A stretch of DNA of 34,277 bases from the NCBI GenBank assembly GCA_023404705.1, contig JAEYAU010000200.1, positions 1 to 34,277 on the forward strand. Reading direction: 5' to 3'. Position numbers and translations under genes: made by a program. Numbering within the stretch: position 1 is the first letter of the stretch; each line of letters opens with the position of its first letter. Positions 25,888 through 33,953 of the stretch are shown piece after piece. Under the pieces are notes generated by a model, which had not been told where the DNA came from, did no database searches, and was given only the letters and a program-made list of their open reading frames with translations. The stretch comes from Pseudomonadota bacterium. GTDB taxonomy: Bacteria > Pseudomonadota > Alphaproteobacteria > Rhizobiales > Xanthobacteraceae.

Positions 25888-26871
25888 ATGACCCACGCGC
25901 CGATGCTCGAGAGCTACGCCATCTTTCGCAGCCGCGATCCGGATGAGACGCGCGCCTATTTGTCGAGCAAGCATTTTGGTCTGGATCTGCCGCCCGGCGA
26001 GGCGGGCGCCCTCGATGCCCGCTTCAACGGCGTCTATCTGCCCGGCATGTATCTCGGTTACGTGCAATACGGCGCGCCCGTCGTGCTGCGCGCCGTCGGC
26101 CATGACACCTATTGGATCCAGCTGCCGGTCTGCGGGCAGTTCACGCTGGGTACGGGCGAGGCCGAGGTCGTCTGCCGCAGCGCCCGCGCGGCCGTGGCCT
26201 CGCCGACACGCGGCGAGTATTGCCGCATGCGCTCCGATGCGGGCAGCACCCGGCTGCACGTCGGCATCCGCGAGCATGCGATGCTGGCGCAGCTTGCGGT
26301 TCTGCTCGGCGAGATGCCGTCGGCGCCTCTGGAATTCGCGCCCGAGATCGACCTCGACCATGGCTATGGCCGCAGCCTCGCGCACTATCTCGCGATGGCG
26401 ATCACTGATTTCGCGCGCCCCGATATGTGGAGCATCGCCATGATGCGCGCCTTCGAGGAGATGTTCATCACGCGCTTCCTGCTCTCGCATCCGAACACAT
26501 ATGCGCAGCTGCTGGAGCGGCGTGCGCGTCCGGTCTCCCCGCGCGACGTTAAGCGCGCCATCGACTATATCGAGGCGCATCTCGCCGACGCCATCAGCAC
26601 GGCCGATCTCGCCCGAGCGGCCGGCGTGCCCGGACGGACCTTGTTCAAGCATTTCAGGGACACGCGTGGCATCACCCCCATGGGTTATGTGCGCAATGCG
26701 CGCTTCGCCCGCGTGCGCGAAGCGTTGCTGCGCGCCAGCCGCGACGACAGCGTCACAGCGATCGCGCTCGGCCTCGGCTTCACTCATATGGGCCGCTTCT
26801 CGGTGGAGTATCGCGGGCGCTACGGGGAGAGCCCGTCGGCGACGCTGCGAAAGCGGCAATGCGAAACCTAG
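25888..26871 (+). CDS. AraC-family transcriptional regulator, copy 2 (tandem paralogue)
   Basis: A 327-residue regulator, collinear with copy 1 over its full length. It has the same sensor-domain landmarks (SRDPDETRAYLSSKHF, FNGVYLPGMYLGYVQYGAPV) and the same two helix-turn-helix motifs (STADLARAAGVPGRTLFKHFRD; DDSVTAIALGLGFTHMGRFS). The recognition helices are nearly identical between copies, so both may bind the same sites, while the sensor domains differ more (e.g. TYWIQLPVCGQFTLGTGEAE versus DYWIQFPLRGQLEVKTGRAE). The start at ATG 25888 is supported by GGGGGCGGG just upstream and by the upstream element lying at the same distance as in copy 1; an in-frame TTG at 25876 would add four residues. 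Confidence 0.92.
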   Translation: MTHAPMLESYAIFRSRDPDETRAYLSSKHFGLDLPPGEAGALDARFNGVYLPGMYLGYVQYGAPVVLRAVGHDTYWIQLPVCGQFTLGTGEAEVVCRSARAAVASPTRGEYCRMRSDAGSTRLHVGIREHAMLAQLAVLLGEMPSAPLEFAPEIDLDHGYGRSLAHYLAMAITDFARPDMWSIAMMRAFEEMFITRFLLSHPNTYAQLLERRARPVSPRDVKRAIDYIEAHLADAISTADLARAAGVPGRTLFKHFRDTRGITPMGYVRNARFARVREALLRASRDDSVTAIALGLGFTHMGRFSVEYRGRYGESPSATLRKRQCET

Positions 26872-26874
26872 ATC

Positions 26875-27007
26875 CCGTCATCCTGAGGCGCTCGGCACGC
26901 AGTGCCGAGCCTCGAAGGATGAACGGCCCGGGCAGTGCAACGAGTACGCTGCGACTTAGCGGCCGTCGCCCTTCGAGGCTCGCTGCGCTCGCACCTCAGG
27001 GTGACGG
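26875..27007. repeat. Palindromic intergenic repeat, copy A
   Basis: A 133-base element with termini CCGTCATCC and GGGTGACGG. Its left half is a hairpin (CATCCTGAGG..CCTCGAAGGATG around GCTCGGCAC/GTGCCGAGC) and its right half an inverted relative of it (CCTTCGAGGCTCG..CACCTCAGGG). It shares GGATGAACGGCCCGGGCA, AACGAGTACGC and GTCGCCCTTCGAGGCTCG with copy B at 29602-29754. It lies between the convergent AraC copy 2 and CDF transporter genes and could act as a bidirectional terminator. Confidence 0.85.
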
Positions 27008-27046
27008 TCCAAAGGCCGAGCGCGCGGCACGTTCGCCGGCGCGTCG

Positions 27047-28426
27047 CTACCGCCTCACATCCTTCGGCTCAGCGTGCCCGATCACCCGCTTGATGCTCGG
27101 AAACCGGCGCCGCAGCGCGCGCTCGACCTCGTCGACCTTTTCGTGCACGTCGTGCACGGTCAGCGCGGAATCCACATGGCAATGGAAGTTGACGATCTCA
27201 CCCTCGGCGGTCTCGCGCACGCGCACGTCGTGCACCTCGTCGAGAAACGCGATGTCGCGCGCGATGTCCGCGAGCGCGTTCCGCACGGCAACGATATGTG
27301 CCGCGGCGGCATCGCGGCCGGCCGCGCCGTCGCCCTGCAGCGGCTCGATATGGGTCTCGACCTCGACCTCCGGACCGAACTCCTCGCGCACCGCGCTTTC
27401 GAGCCCGTCCGCGATCTCGTGCGCGGCCCCGAGCGCGAGGCGGCCGTCCACCTCGAGGTCGAGCGAGATTGCGAGCTTGCCGCCGATCGCATGCACGGTG
27501 ACGTGATGGATCGCGAGGCCGCGATTGCGCGCGATCACCATCACGCGCTCCAGCACCGTCTCGTCGTCCAGCGCGCGCGCCTCGGCGGTCACGTTCACCT
27601 CGGCCTCCGGCATCTCTTTGACGATCGCCGCCGCGATCGCGGTCTTCATCTCCATGACGCGGTCGAGCGGCAGCGTGCGGCTCACCGCGACCACGACCTC
27701 GACGAACAGCACCGCGCCGACCGGCCGCGCGCGCACGCGCTCGACCGTCACCACGCCTTTCACGCTTTCCGCGATCGCCCCGATGCGCTCCGCGGCGCCG
27801 GCCGGCGCCGCATCCACCAGCGTGTCGATGGTGCGTTTGCCGAGACGCCAGCCCGCGATGCAGATGAACACCGCGACCACGATGGCGGCGGCGGAATCGG
27901 CCCAGGGATAGCCGAGCCAGACGGCGCCGAGCCCGATCAGCACCGCGATCGAGGACCACATGTCGGAGCCGAAATGCAGCGCGTCCGCTTCCAGCGCCTG
28001 GCTCGAGGTCTCGGCCGCGACCCGGTAGAGCAGGCGGGCGCGGAAGAAATCGACGATGATCGAGACCGCGATCACGGCGAAGGCCGCGAGTGTCGCCTGC
28101 ACGGCGTGCCCGCCGCCGCCGATCAATCGGTGCACGGCTTCCCAGATCACCCAGCCGGAGAGCACGAACAGCAGCCCGGTCTCGGCGAGCGCGGCGACGC
28201 TTTCGACTTTGCCGTGGCCGTAGTGATGCACCTCGTCCGCCGGCTTGTCGCCGATGCGCACTGCGAAATAGGTCATCACGGTGGCGATGAAGTCGAGCGC
28301 CGAATGCGCGGCCTCGGAAAGGATCGCGAGCGAGCCCGAACTGACGCCCACCGCGATCTTGGCGAGCGTGAGCCCGCCCGAGGCGAAGATCGAAGTGAGC
28401 GCGACCCGTTCTTTCTCTCCTGACAT
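27047..28426 (-). CDS. Cation diffusion facilitator (CDF) transporter with extended C-terminus
   Basis: A 459-residue CDF transporter, far longer than the usual 290-330. The six-helix membrane part covers about residues 1-205. The transport site is H41-x3-D45 in helix 2 (EAAHSALDF) and H151-x3-D155 in helix 5 (ALHFGSDMWSS), the pattern linked to zinc-type CDFs. The conserved HHYGHGKVES loop after helix 2 is present. The cytosolic part appears to hold three tandem ferredoxin-like (ZT_dimer) units at about 215-285, 290-365 and 375-452. Each follows the plan strand, helix, strand with HH-V-V or H-V and a closing VxxxVxxHxEP-like strand (VETHIEPL; VIGHAEP). The gene lies 98 bases downstream of a nitronate monooxygenase-like gene on the same strand. 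Confidence 0.92.
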   Translation of the reverse strand: MSGEKERVALTSIFASGGLTLAKIAVGVSSGSLAILSEAAHSALDFIATVMTYFAVRIGDKPADEVHHYGHGKVESVAALAETGLLFVLSGWVIWEAVHRLIGGGGHAVQATLAAFAVIAVSIIVDFFRARLLYRVAAETSSQALEADALHFGSDMWSSIAVLIGLGAVWLGYPWADSAAAIVVAVFICIAGWRLGKRTIDTLVDAAPAGAAERIGAIAESVKGVVTVERVRARPVGAVLFVEVVVAVSRTLPLDRVMEMKTAIAAAIVKEMPEAEVNVTAEARALDDETVLERVMVIARNRGLAIHHVTVHAIGGKLAISLDLEVDGRLALGAAHEIADGLESAVREEFGPEVEVETHIEPLQGDGAAGRDAAAAHIVAVRNALADIARDIAFLDEVHDVRVRETAEGEIVNFHCHVDSALTVHDVHEKVDEVERALRRRFPSIKRVIGHAEPKDVRR

Positions 28427-28524
28427 GGCAGGTGGTTAGACGACGGGTGCTTGCCGGTCCAGCCCCTCCGGGACTTGCAAATGCTTCGCAAGATCAGTCC
28501 AGGCGATGCGTCGCCGCGCTTCGC

Positions 28525-29511
28525 TCACGCGGTGCGGCGCAGGCCTTGCGGCGCGAGCCGCGCCACCTCGTCGGCCGCTTCCTGCAGCGCCTCGCGATAT
28601 TCGCTGATGAGCCGCGCGCAGAGCTCGGCCGTGGTCGGGATATCGTCGATGCTGCCGACGCCCTGGCCGGCGGACCATACGTCCTTCCAGGCGCGCAGCT
28701 CGGCCTGGCCGACCTCGATCACTTTCTTCGGGGAGGTGAGGTCGATGTTCGCCCCGGTCGCGTCGATGCTCGGCTTGAGAAAGTTGCCGGAGACGCCGCT
28801 GATCGCGGCCGTGTAGACGATGTCGTCGGCGCGCGTCGCCACGATCATGTCCTTGAAGGCCTGTTTGGCCATGCTCTCGCGCGTCGCGATGAAGCGCGTG
28901 CCGAGATAGGCGAGGTCGGCGCCGAGCGTGCGCGCGGCCGCGATGTGCCGGCCGGTCGACATCACGCCCGAGAGGATGATGGTGCGATCGAAGAAGCGGC
29001 GGATCTCGGGGATCAGCGCGAAGGGGCTGAACAGCCCCGCATGGCCGCCCGCGCCGGCACAGACCGCGATCAGCCCGTCGACGCCGGCCTCCGCTGCCTT
29101 GCGCGCGTGGCGGGTGTTGATGACGTCGTGGAACACGAGCCCGCCATAGCCCTGCACCTCGGTGACCAGCTCCTTCACGGCGCCGAGCGAGGTGATGATC
29201 AGCGGCACCTTGTGCTTCACGCTCAGCGCGAGGTCCGCCTCGACGCGCGGATTGCTCTTGTGGACGATCAGGTTGACGCCGAAAGGCGCGACCTTCCGGC
29301 CTTCCTCGCGCTCGATGCGGTCGAGCCGTTCGCGGATCTCGACGAGCCAGGCCTCGTACCCCTCGCTGGTGCGCTGGTTGAGCGCCGGAAAGGTGCCGAC
29401 CACGCCGGCGCGGCAGCACTCGACCACGAGGTCCGGATTCGACACCAGGAACATCGGCGCCGCGATCGCCGGAATGGCGAGCCGGCCTTCGAACGCTGCG
29501 GGGAGGGGCAA
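28525..29511 (-). CDS. Nitronate monooxygenase / 2-nitropropane dioxygenase-like flavoprotein
   Basis: A 328-residue FMN-dependent TIM-barrel protein of the NMO family, which oxidises alkyl nitronates. Family features are an N-terminal PAIAAPMFLVSNPDLVVECC, the glycine-rich AVCAGAGGHAG with the conserved histidine, ILSGVMSTGRHIAAARTLGADLAYLGTRF (phosphate-binding side of the barrel) and the C-terminal GQGVGSIDDIPTTAEL. The start is a TTG at 29511 with AGGAG six bases upstream, giving MPLPAAFEGRLAIPAI; an in-frame start further upstream lacks a ribosome site and has an unlikely sequence. Substrate range in such proteins varies, and many are annotated only by similarity. Confidence 0.9.
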   Translation of the reverse strand: MPLPAAFEGRLAIPAIAAPMFLVSNPDLVVECCRAGVVGTFPALNQRTSEGYEAWLVEIRERLDRIEREEGRKVAPFGVNLIVHKSNPRVEADLALSVKHKVPLIITSLGAVKELVTEVQGYGGLVFHDVINTRHARKAAEAGVDGLIAVCAGAGGHAGLFSPFALIPEIRRFFDRTIILSGVMSTGRHIAAARTLGADLAYLGTRFIATRESMAKQAFKDMIVATRADDIVYTAAISGVSGNFLKPSIDATGANIDLTSPKKVIEVGQAELRAWKDVWSAGQGVGSIDDIPTTAELCARLISEYREALQEAADEVARLAPQGLRRTA

Positions 29512-29601
29512 GGGGCACTCCTGTGGCGGTTGTCGGAGTCTATAGAGCAAGTGTGAGGGCGCGCGACAAGCCCGCTTTGCCGCAGGCGCGGCCGCCCGAA
29601 A

Positions 29602-29754
29602 CCGTCATCCTGAGGTGCGAGGGCTCGTCGCGCAGCGACGAGCGCGAGCCTCGAAGGATGAACGGCCCGGGCATCTGAACGAGTACGCGGCAATGTCCGG
29701 GCCGTCGCCCTTCGAGGCTCGGCCACTACGTGGCCTCGCGCCTCAGGGTGACGG
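29602..29754. repeat. Palindromic intergenic repeat, copy B (more complete)
   Basis: A 153-base element that is close to one long inverted repeat: termini CCGTCATCC / GGGTGACGG, then TGAGG and CCTCA arms, local hairpins in each half (e.g. GCTCGTCGC/GCGACGAGC), and a central pair ACGGCCCGGGCAT / ATGTCCGGGCCGT that matches 12 of 13. It is the same family as copy A at 26875-27007, with three shared blocks and the same termini. It fills most of the 271-base gap between the nitronate monooxygenase-like and SRAP genes. The structure suggests a non-autonomous mobile repeat or a paired REP element. Confidence 0.85.
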
Positions 29755-29782
29755 ATGAGAGGTGGAATGCTCGGCAAAGCGC

Positions 29783-30463
29783 TCACGCCACGCCCTGCAG
29801 CGGCTCCAGCAGATCCGGGCTGTCGTTCTTCACATTGCCGACCTTCCGGTCGACCGCCCAGAAGGTCATCTGCTCCGACGGATAGGGCACCAGCAATGCC
29901 TTCAGCTCGGCCGGGCTCGCCGGCGTTTCGCCGAGCCAGGCCGGCCAGGCAGTGGCGGGCAAGATCACCGGCATGCGGTGGTGGATCGCGGCGATGCGCG
30001 CGTTCGCCTCGGTGGTGATGATGGTGAAGGATTTGAGCAGCGTGCCGTCCTCGGGCGTGCGCCAAGCGTCCCAGAGCCCCGCGAAGGTCATCGGTCCGCG
30101 GTTGCCGAGCGCGATCGCGAAGGGCTGCTTGTCGCGCGCGCGCCATTCGTAATAGGCGTCCGCGATCACCAGGCAGCGCCGGCCCGCGCGCCAGGCGCCG
30201 CGGTACATGGGCGTCTTGTCGACCGCGTCGGAGCGCGCGTTGAAGGTCGGATGGCCGAGCTTCATGTCCTTCGCCCAGGACGGGACGAGGCCCCAGCGCA
30301 TGGTCTCGAGCCGCCGCCCGCCGTCCGCGAGCGTGACGACAGGCATCTGCGTCGTCGGCGGCGCATTCCAGCGCGGCTGGTAGTCGCCGAGCTCGTCCCA
30401 TGCGATGCGCAGATCCTGCTTGATCTCGGAAACGTCGTCGGGAAGTCGCGCACGCCCACACAT
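29783..30463 (-). CDS. yedK: SRAP-domain (YedK/HMCES-type) abasic-site crosslinking protein
   Basis: A 226-residue SOS-response-associated (SRAP) protein, which forms a thiazolidine crosslink with abasic sites in single-stranded DNA and shields them. The catalytic Cys2 is exposed after removal of the initiator methionine (MCGRARLP). The other active-site parts are present: HPTFNARSDAV (Asn/Arg), DAYYEWRA (Glu) and IHHRMPVIL (His). MRWGLVPSWAKD is the family segment that contacts DNA. The start is fixed by MCGR, with GGGAGAAG upstream. It lies 69 bases downstream of dnaE2 on the same strand, separated by a palindromic element, which places it in the translesion cassette. Confidence 0.94.
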   Translation of the reverse strand: MCGRARLPDDVSEIKQDLRIAWDELGDYQPRWNAPPTTQMPVVTLADGGRRLETMRWGLVPSWAKDMKLGHPTFNARSDAVDKTPMYRGAWRAGRRCLVIADAYYEWRARDKQPFAIALGNRGPMTFAGLWDAWRTPEDGTLLKSFTIITTEANARIAAIHHRMPVILPATAWPAWLGETPASPAELKALLVPYPSEQMTFWAVDRKVGNVKNDSPDLLEPLQGVA

Positions 30464-30484
30464 TTTTCTTCTCCCTTTTTGTTT

Positions 30485-30533
30485 GCGCATGATCTTTTCC
30501 GAAAACCGGTCTCCACTTTTCGGGATCATGCGC
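30485..30533. repeat. Short palindromic repeat overlapping the end of dnaE2
   Basis: A 49-base hairpin element: arms GCGCATGATC / GATCATGCGC and inner arms CCGAAAA / TTTTCGG, with a 4-base bulge and an 11-base loop. Its outer base is the last base of the dnaE2 stop codon (TAG, 30533-30535), and its other end is 21 bases from the SRAP start codon. It strongly resembles a repeat I recall as dispersed in Bradyrhizobium and Mesorhizobium genomes; this was not checked. Confidence 0.8.
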
Positions 30534-33500
30534 TAATGGAAATCCCTGCTCTTCAGCAGCGCGGTGTCGCGAAGCTCCGGCATGGCCGGCGTGAAAAGGT
30601 CGCCGTCGCGCAGCCGGTTGAGCTCGGCGCTGAGATCGACGAAGCCCTCCGCCACCACATGCACCACGTCGCTGGCGCGCTGCAGCCGGCCGCGCACCGC
30701 GAGGAAGCGCGAGGTCATCACCAGGCGGCGGTTCTTCTCGAACACCTTGGGCCAGACGATGATGTTGGCGATGTCGGTTTCGTCCTCCAGCGTCATGAAG
30801 ATGACGCCCTTCGAGGTGCCGGGCCGCTGCCGCACCAGCACCAGGCCCGCCACCGTGAGGCGCTGGTCTTGCCGCAACGTCTCGTCGCGCAGCTTCGTGT
30901 TGCGGATCACGCCGATCGTCTCGAGCTGCTCGCGGAAGAAACGCACCGGATGCTCCTTCAGCGAGAGGCCAGTCGTCGCGTAGTCCTCGACCACATGCTC
31001 CGACAGCGGCATCTCGGGCAGCGTCACGGGCTCCTCGGCGAAGAGTTCGTCGCCCGCATGCGGCGCCAGCAGCGGCAGCGGCCGCTCCAATCCGGCGAGC
31101 AGGTCCTCTTGCGTCTCGATCTTCTTCTTTCCGCGCGGCGCCTTGAGCGCGATGGTATCCAGCCGCCGCGCGGCCCAGAGCGCGGCGCGACGGTCGAGCT
31201 CCATCGAGCGGAACGCGTCGGCGGCCGCCAGCTTCTCGATGGTGAAGCGTGAGACGCCCGCGGTGGCGGCGAGCCGCTCGATCGAGGCATAGCCGTTGCC
31301 GCGATGCGCGATCAGCACCTTCAGCTCGTCCTCGGCGAGCCCTTGGATCTGGCGGAAGCCGAGGCGCACCGCATGGCGCTCGCGCTCCGTCGGCTCCAGC
31401 GTGCAATCCCAGTCGCTGAAGTTGACGTCGACGGGCCGCACCTCGATGCCGTGCGCGCGCGCGTCGCGCACGAGCTGCGCCGGCTGGTAGAAGCCCATGG
31501 GCTGGCTGTTGAGGATCGCGGCGCAGAACGCGTCCGGGTAATGGCACTTGAGCCACGACGAGGCGTAGACCAGCAAGGCGAAGCTCGCCGCGTGGCTCTC
31601 GGGAAAGCCGTATTCGCCGAAGCCTTCGATCTGGCCGAAGCAGCGTTCGGCGAACTCGCGGTCGTAGCCGCGCCGCGTCATGCCGCCGATGAACTTGTCG
31701 CGGAAGAGATGCACGGTGCCGTTGTGGCGGAAGGTCGCCATGGCGCGCCGCAGCCCGTCCGCCTCGTCGGGCGTGAACTCGGCCGCCGTGATGGCGATCT
31801 GCATCGCCTGCTCCTGGAACAGCGGCACGCCCTTGGTGCGCTTGAGCACCTCCTTGAGCTCGTCCGGATCGTGCGGCGGCGCCGGGCTCGGATAGATCTC
31901 GGGCTCGACCTTGTCGCGCCGGCGCAGATAAGGATGCACCATGTCGCCCTGGATCGGCCCCGGCCGCACGATCGCGACCTCGATCACGAGGTCGTAGAAC
32001 TCGCGTGGCTTGAGGCGCGGCAGCATCGACATCTGCGCGCGGCTCTCGACCTGGAACACGCCGATCGAATCCGCCTTGCAGAGCATGTCGTAGACGACAC
32101 CGTCGCCCTGCGGGATCGTCGCCAGCGTCGTCGCCTTCTCCTGCGGATAGTGAAGCTTGAGAAGATCGAGGCCGCGGCGCAGGCAGCTCAGCATGCCGAG
32201 CGCAAGCACGTCGACCTTCATGAGGCCGAGCGTGTCGATGTCGTCCTTGTCCCACTCGATGACCGTGCGGTCCTCCATCGCGGCATTGCCGATCGGCACG
32301 GTCTCGTCGAGCCGTTCGCGCGTGAGCACGAAGCCGCCCACGTGCTGCGAGAGATGGCGCGGAAAGCCGATCAGCTCGTTGGCGAGCCACACGGCTTGGC
32401 GGATCGTCGGATTGTCGGGATCGAGCCCGGCCTGGCGCACGTGCGCCTCCGGCAGGCCGTCGCCATAGCCCCACACGGTCTTGGCGAGCGCGGCCGTTAC
32501 GTCCTCGGTGAGGCCGAGCGCCTTGCCGACCTCGCGGATCGCGCGCCGCGAGCGATAGTGGATCACGGTGGCGCAGATCGCGGCGCGGTCGCGGCCATAG
32601 CGGCGATAGATATATTGAATGACCTCCTCGCGCCGCTCGTGCTCGAAGTCGACGTCGATGTCCGGCGGCTCGCCACGTTTCTCCGAGATGAAGCGCGCGA
32701 ACAGCACCTTGATCTCGGCCGGGTTCACCTCGGTGATGCCGAGGCAGAAGCACACCACGCTGTTGGCGGCCGAGCCGCGCCCCTGGCAGAGGATGCCGAT
32801 GCTGCGCGCATAGGCGACCACGTCGTGCACCGTGAGGAAGTAGCGCGCATAATCGAGCTTGGCGATCAGCGCGAGCTCGGCCTCGATGTTCGCGGTCACC
32901 TCGGCCGGAACGCCGTCCGGATAGCGCATGCGCGCGCCCGCAGTGGTGAGATCCGCGAGGTGCTGCTGCGCGGTCTTGCCGGGCGGCACCGGCTCGTCGG
33001 GATATTCGTATTTGAGCTGCCCGAGATCGAAATGGCAGGCGCGCGCGACCTCCAGGGTGCGCGCGATCGCGTCCGGATGCGCCGCGAACAGCCGCGCCAT
33101 CTCGGCGGGCGGTTTGATGTGCCGTTCCGCATTCGCAGCGAGCCGCAGCCCGGCTTCCGCGATGGTGGTGCCCTCGCGGATGCAAGTGACGACGTCGAGC
33201 AGCGGCCGCCGCTCGGGCGCGTGATAATGCACGTCGTTGACCGCCACCATGGGCGCGCGCGTCCGCTGACCGAGCTGCGCCAGCTGTGCCAGCCGGCGCG
33301 GCTCGTCACCGCGATGATAGTGACAGCCGGCAAGGAAGGTGCGCCGCGGCGCCGCTGCCGCCAGCGCGGCGAGGCGCGCCTCGAAGGCCTCCGTGAGCGT
33401 CGCGGGCGGCATCACGATCAGCATCTGCCCTTCGCTCGCCGCCAGGATCTCCTCGAACGTGATGTGGCATTCGCCTTTCTCGGCGCGGCGGTTGCCGTCG

Positions 33501-33781
33501 GTGAGCAGACGGCAGAGCCGTCCATAGGCGGCGCGGTCGGTCGGGTAGGCGAGGGTCTCGAACCCGTCCGTGGTGACGAGCCGCGTGCCGACCAGCAACT
33601 GGATCTTGCCGCGCCGCGCCTCCTCATAGGCGCGCACCACGCCCGCGAAGCTGTTGCGGTCCGCGATGCCGATCGCGGCGAGCCCCAGCTCCTCCGCGGT
33701 CGCCACCATCTCCTTCGGATGCGAGGCGCCGCGCAGGAAGGAGAAGTTGGTGGTGACGGCGAGCTCGGCATAGGCGGTCAT
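30533..33781 (-). CDS. dnaE2: Error-prone DNA polymerase III alpha subunit (DnaE2/ImuC)
   Basis: A 1082-residue C-family polymerase that carries out mutagenic translesion synthesis together with ImuA and ImuB. Domains in order are an N-terminal PHP domain (YAELAVTTNFSFLRGASHP, LAAIGIADRNSF), then the palm/catalytic domain with the acidic motif PPDIDVDF (D374, D376, D378). The fingers follow (LSQHVGGFVLTRERLDETVP, KVDVLALGMLSCLRRGLDLL), then a helix-hairpin-helix part and an OB-fold near the C-terminus (LTVAGLVLVRQRPGTSKGVIFMTLEDETD). Length and the early MTAYAELAVTTNFSF start fit DnaE2 and not the longer replicative DnaE. The start at 33781 has GAGG eight bases upstream; a longer upstream extension reads through the intergenic palindrome. 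No LexA-type GTTC-N7-GTTC box lies directly upstream, so SOS control would come from a promoter before imuA/imuB outside the window. Confidence 0.96.
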   Translation of the reverse strand: MTAYAELAVTTNFSFLRGASHPKEMVATAEELGLAAIGIADRNSFAGVVRAYEEARRGKIQLLVGTRLVTTDGFETLAYPTDRAAYGRLCRLLTDGNRRAEKGECHITFEEILAASEGQMLIVMPPATLTEAFEARLAALAAAAPRRTFLAGCHYHRGDEPRRLAQLAQLGQRTRAPMVAVNDVHYHAPERRPLLDVVTCIREGTTIAEAGLRLAANAERHIKPPAEMARLFAAHPDAIARTLEVARACHFDLGQLKYEYPDEPVPPGKTAQQHLADLTTAGARMRYPDGVPAEVTANIEAELALIAKLDYARYFLTVHDVVAYARSIGILCQGRGSAANSVVCFCLGITEVNPAEIKVLFARFISEKRGEPPDIDVDFEHERREEVIQYIYRRYGRDRAAICATVIHYRSRRAIREVGKALGLTEDVTAALAKTVWGYGDGLPEAHVRQAGLDPDNPTIRQAVWLANELIGFPRHLSQHVGGFVLTRERLDETVPIGNAAMEDRTVIEWDKDDIDTLGLMKVDVLALGMLSCLRRGLDLLKLHYPQEKATTLATIPQGDGVVYDMLCKADSIGVFQVESRAQMSMLPRLKPREFYDLVIEVAIVRPGPIQGDMVHPYLRRRDKVEPEIYPSPAPPHDPDELKEVLKRTKGVPLFQEQAMQIAITAAEFTPDEADGLRRAMATFRHNGTVHLFRDKFIGGMTRRGYDREFAERCFGQIEGFGEYGFPESHAASFALLVYASSWLKCHYPDAFCAAILNSQPMGFYQPAQLVRDARAHGIEVRPVDVNFSDWDCTLEPTERERHAVRLGFRQIQGLAEDELKVLIAHRGNGYASIERLAATAGVSRFTIEKLAAADAFRSMELDRRAALWAARRLDTIALKAPRGKKKIETQEDLLAGLERPLPLLAPHAGDELFAEEPVTLPEMPLSEHVVEDYATTGLSLKEHPVRFFREQLETIGVIRNTKLRDETLRQDQRLTVAGLVLVRQRPGTSKGVIFMTLEDETDIANIIVWPKVFEKNRRLVMTSRFLAVRGRLQRASDVVHVVAEGFVDLSAELNRLRDGDLFTPAMPELRDTALLKSRDFH

Positions 33782-33804
33782 GGGATGGCCTCGCCGCGGT
33801 GCGC

Positions 33805-33942
33805 CGTAGGGTGTGCAAAGGCGGCCCGTAGCGTAGCGAAAGTGTCTCTGCCTTCGATCCGCCTTTGCGCACGCGTGCGCACGGCGCGAATGAACGCCGA
33901 GCGCAAGTTGTCCACGCCTCGGCGCGCCGTGCACACCCTACG
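33805..33942. repeat. Nested palindromic element between imuB and dnaE2
   Basis: About 138 bases bounded by perfect 13-base arms (CGTAGGGTGTGCA / TGCACACCCTACG). Just inside the left arm, GCAAAGGCGG (33815-33824) pairs with CCGCCTTTGC (33859-33868). It takes up most of the 172-base gap between the two genes and leaves 23 bases for the dnaE2 translation start. It is of a different family from the other repeats in the window. Confidence 0.75.
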
Positions 33943-33953
33943 AAGAGAGATCA

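Noticed and set aside
26875..29754. Repeats at 26875, 29602, 30485 and 33805 as CRISPR or insertion sequences
   Set aside because: No regularly spaced short direct repeats and no transposase frame; they are isolated palindromic elements of at least three different families.
33782..33953. LexA (SOS) box before dnaE2
   Set aside because: No GTTC-N7-GTTC or GAAC-N7-GAAC pair found in the gap; control would be upstream of imuA/imuB outside the window.
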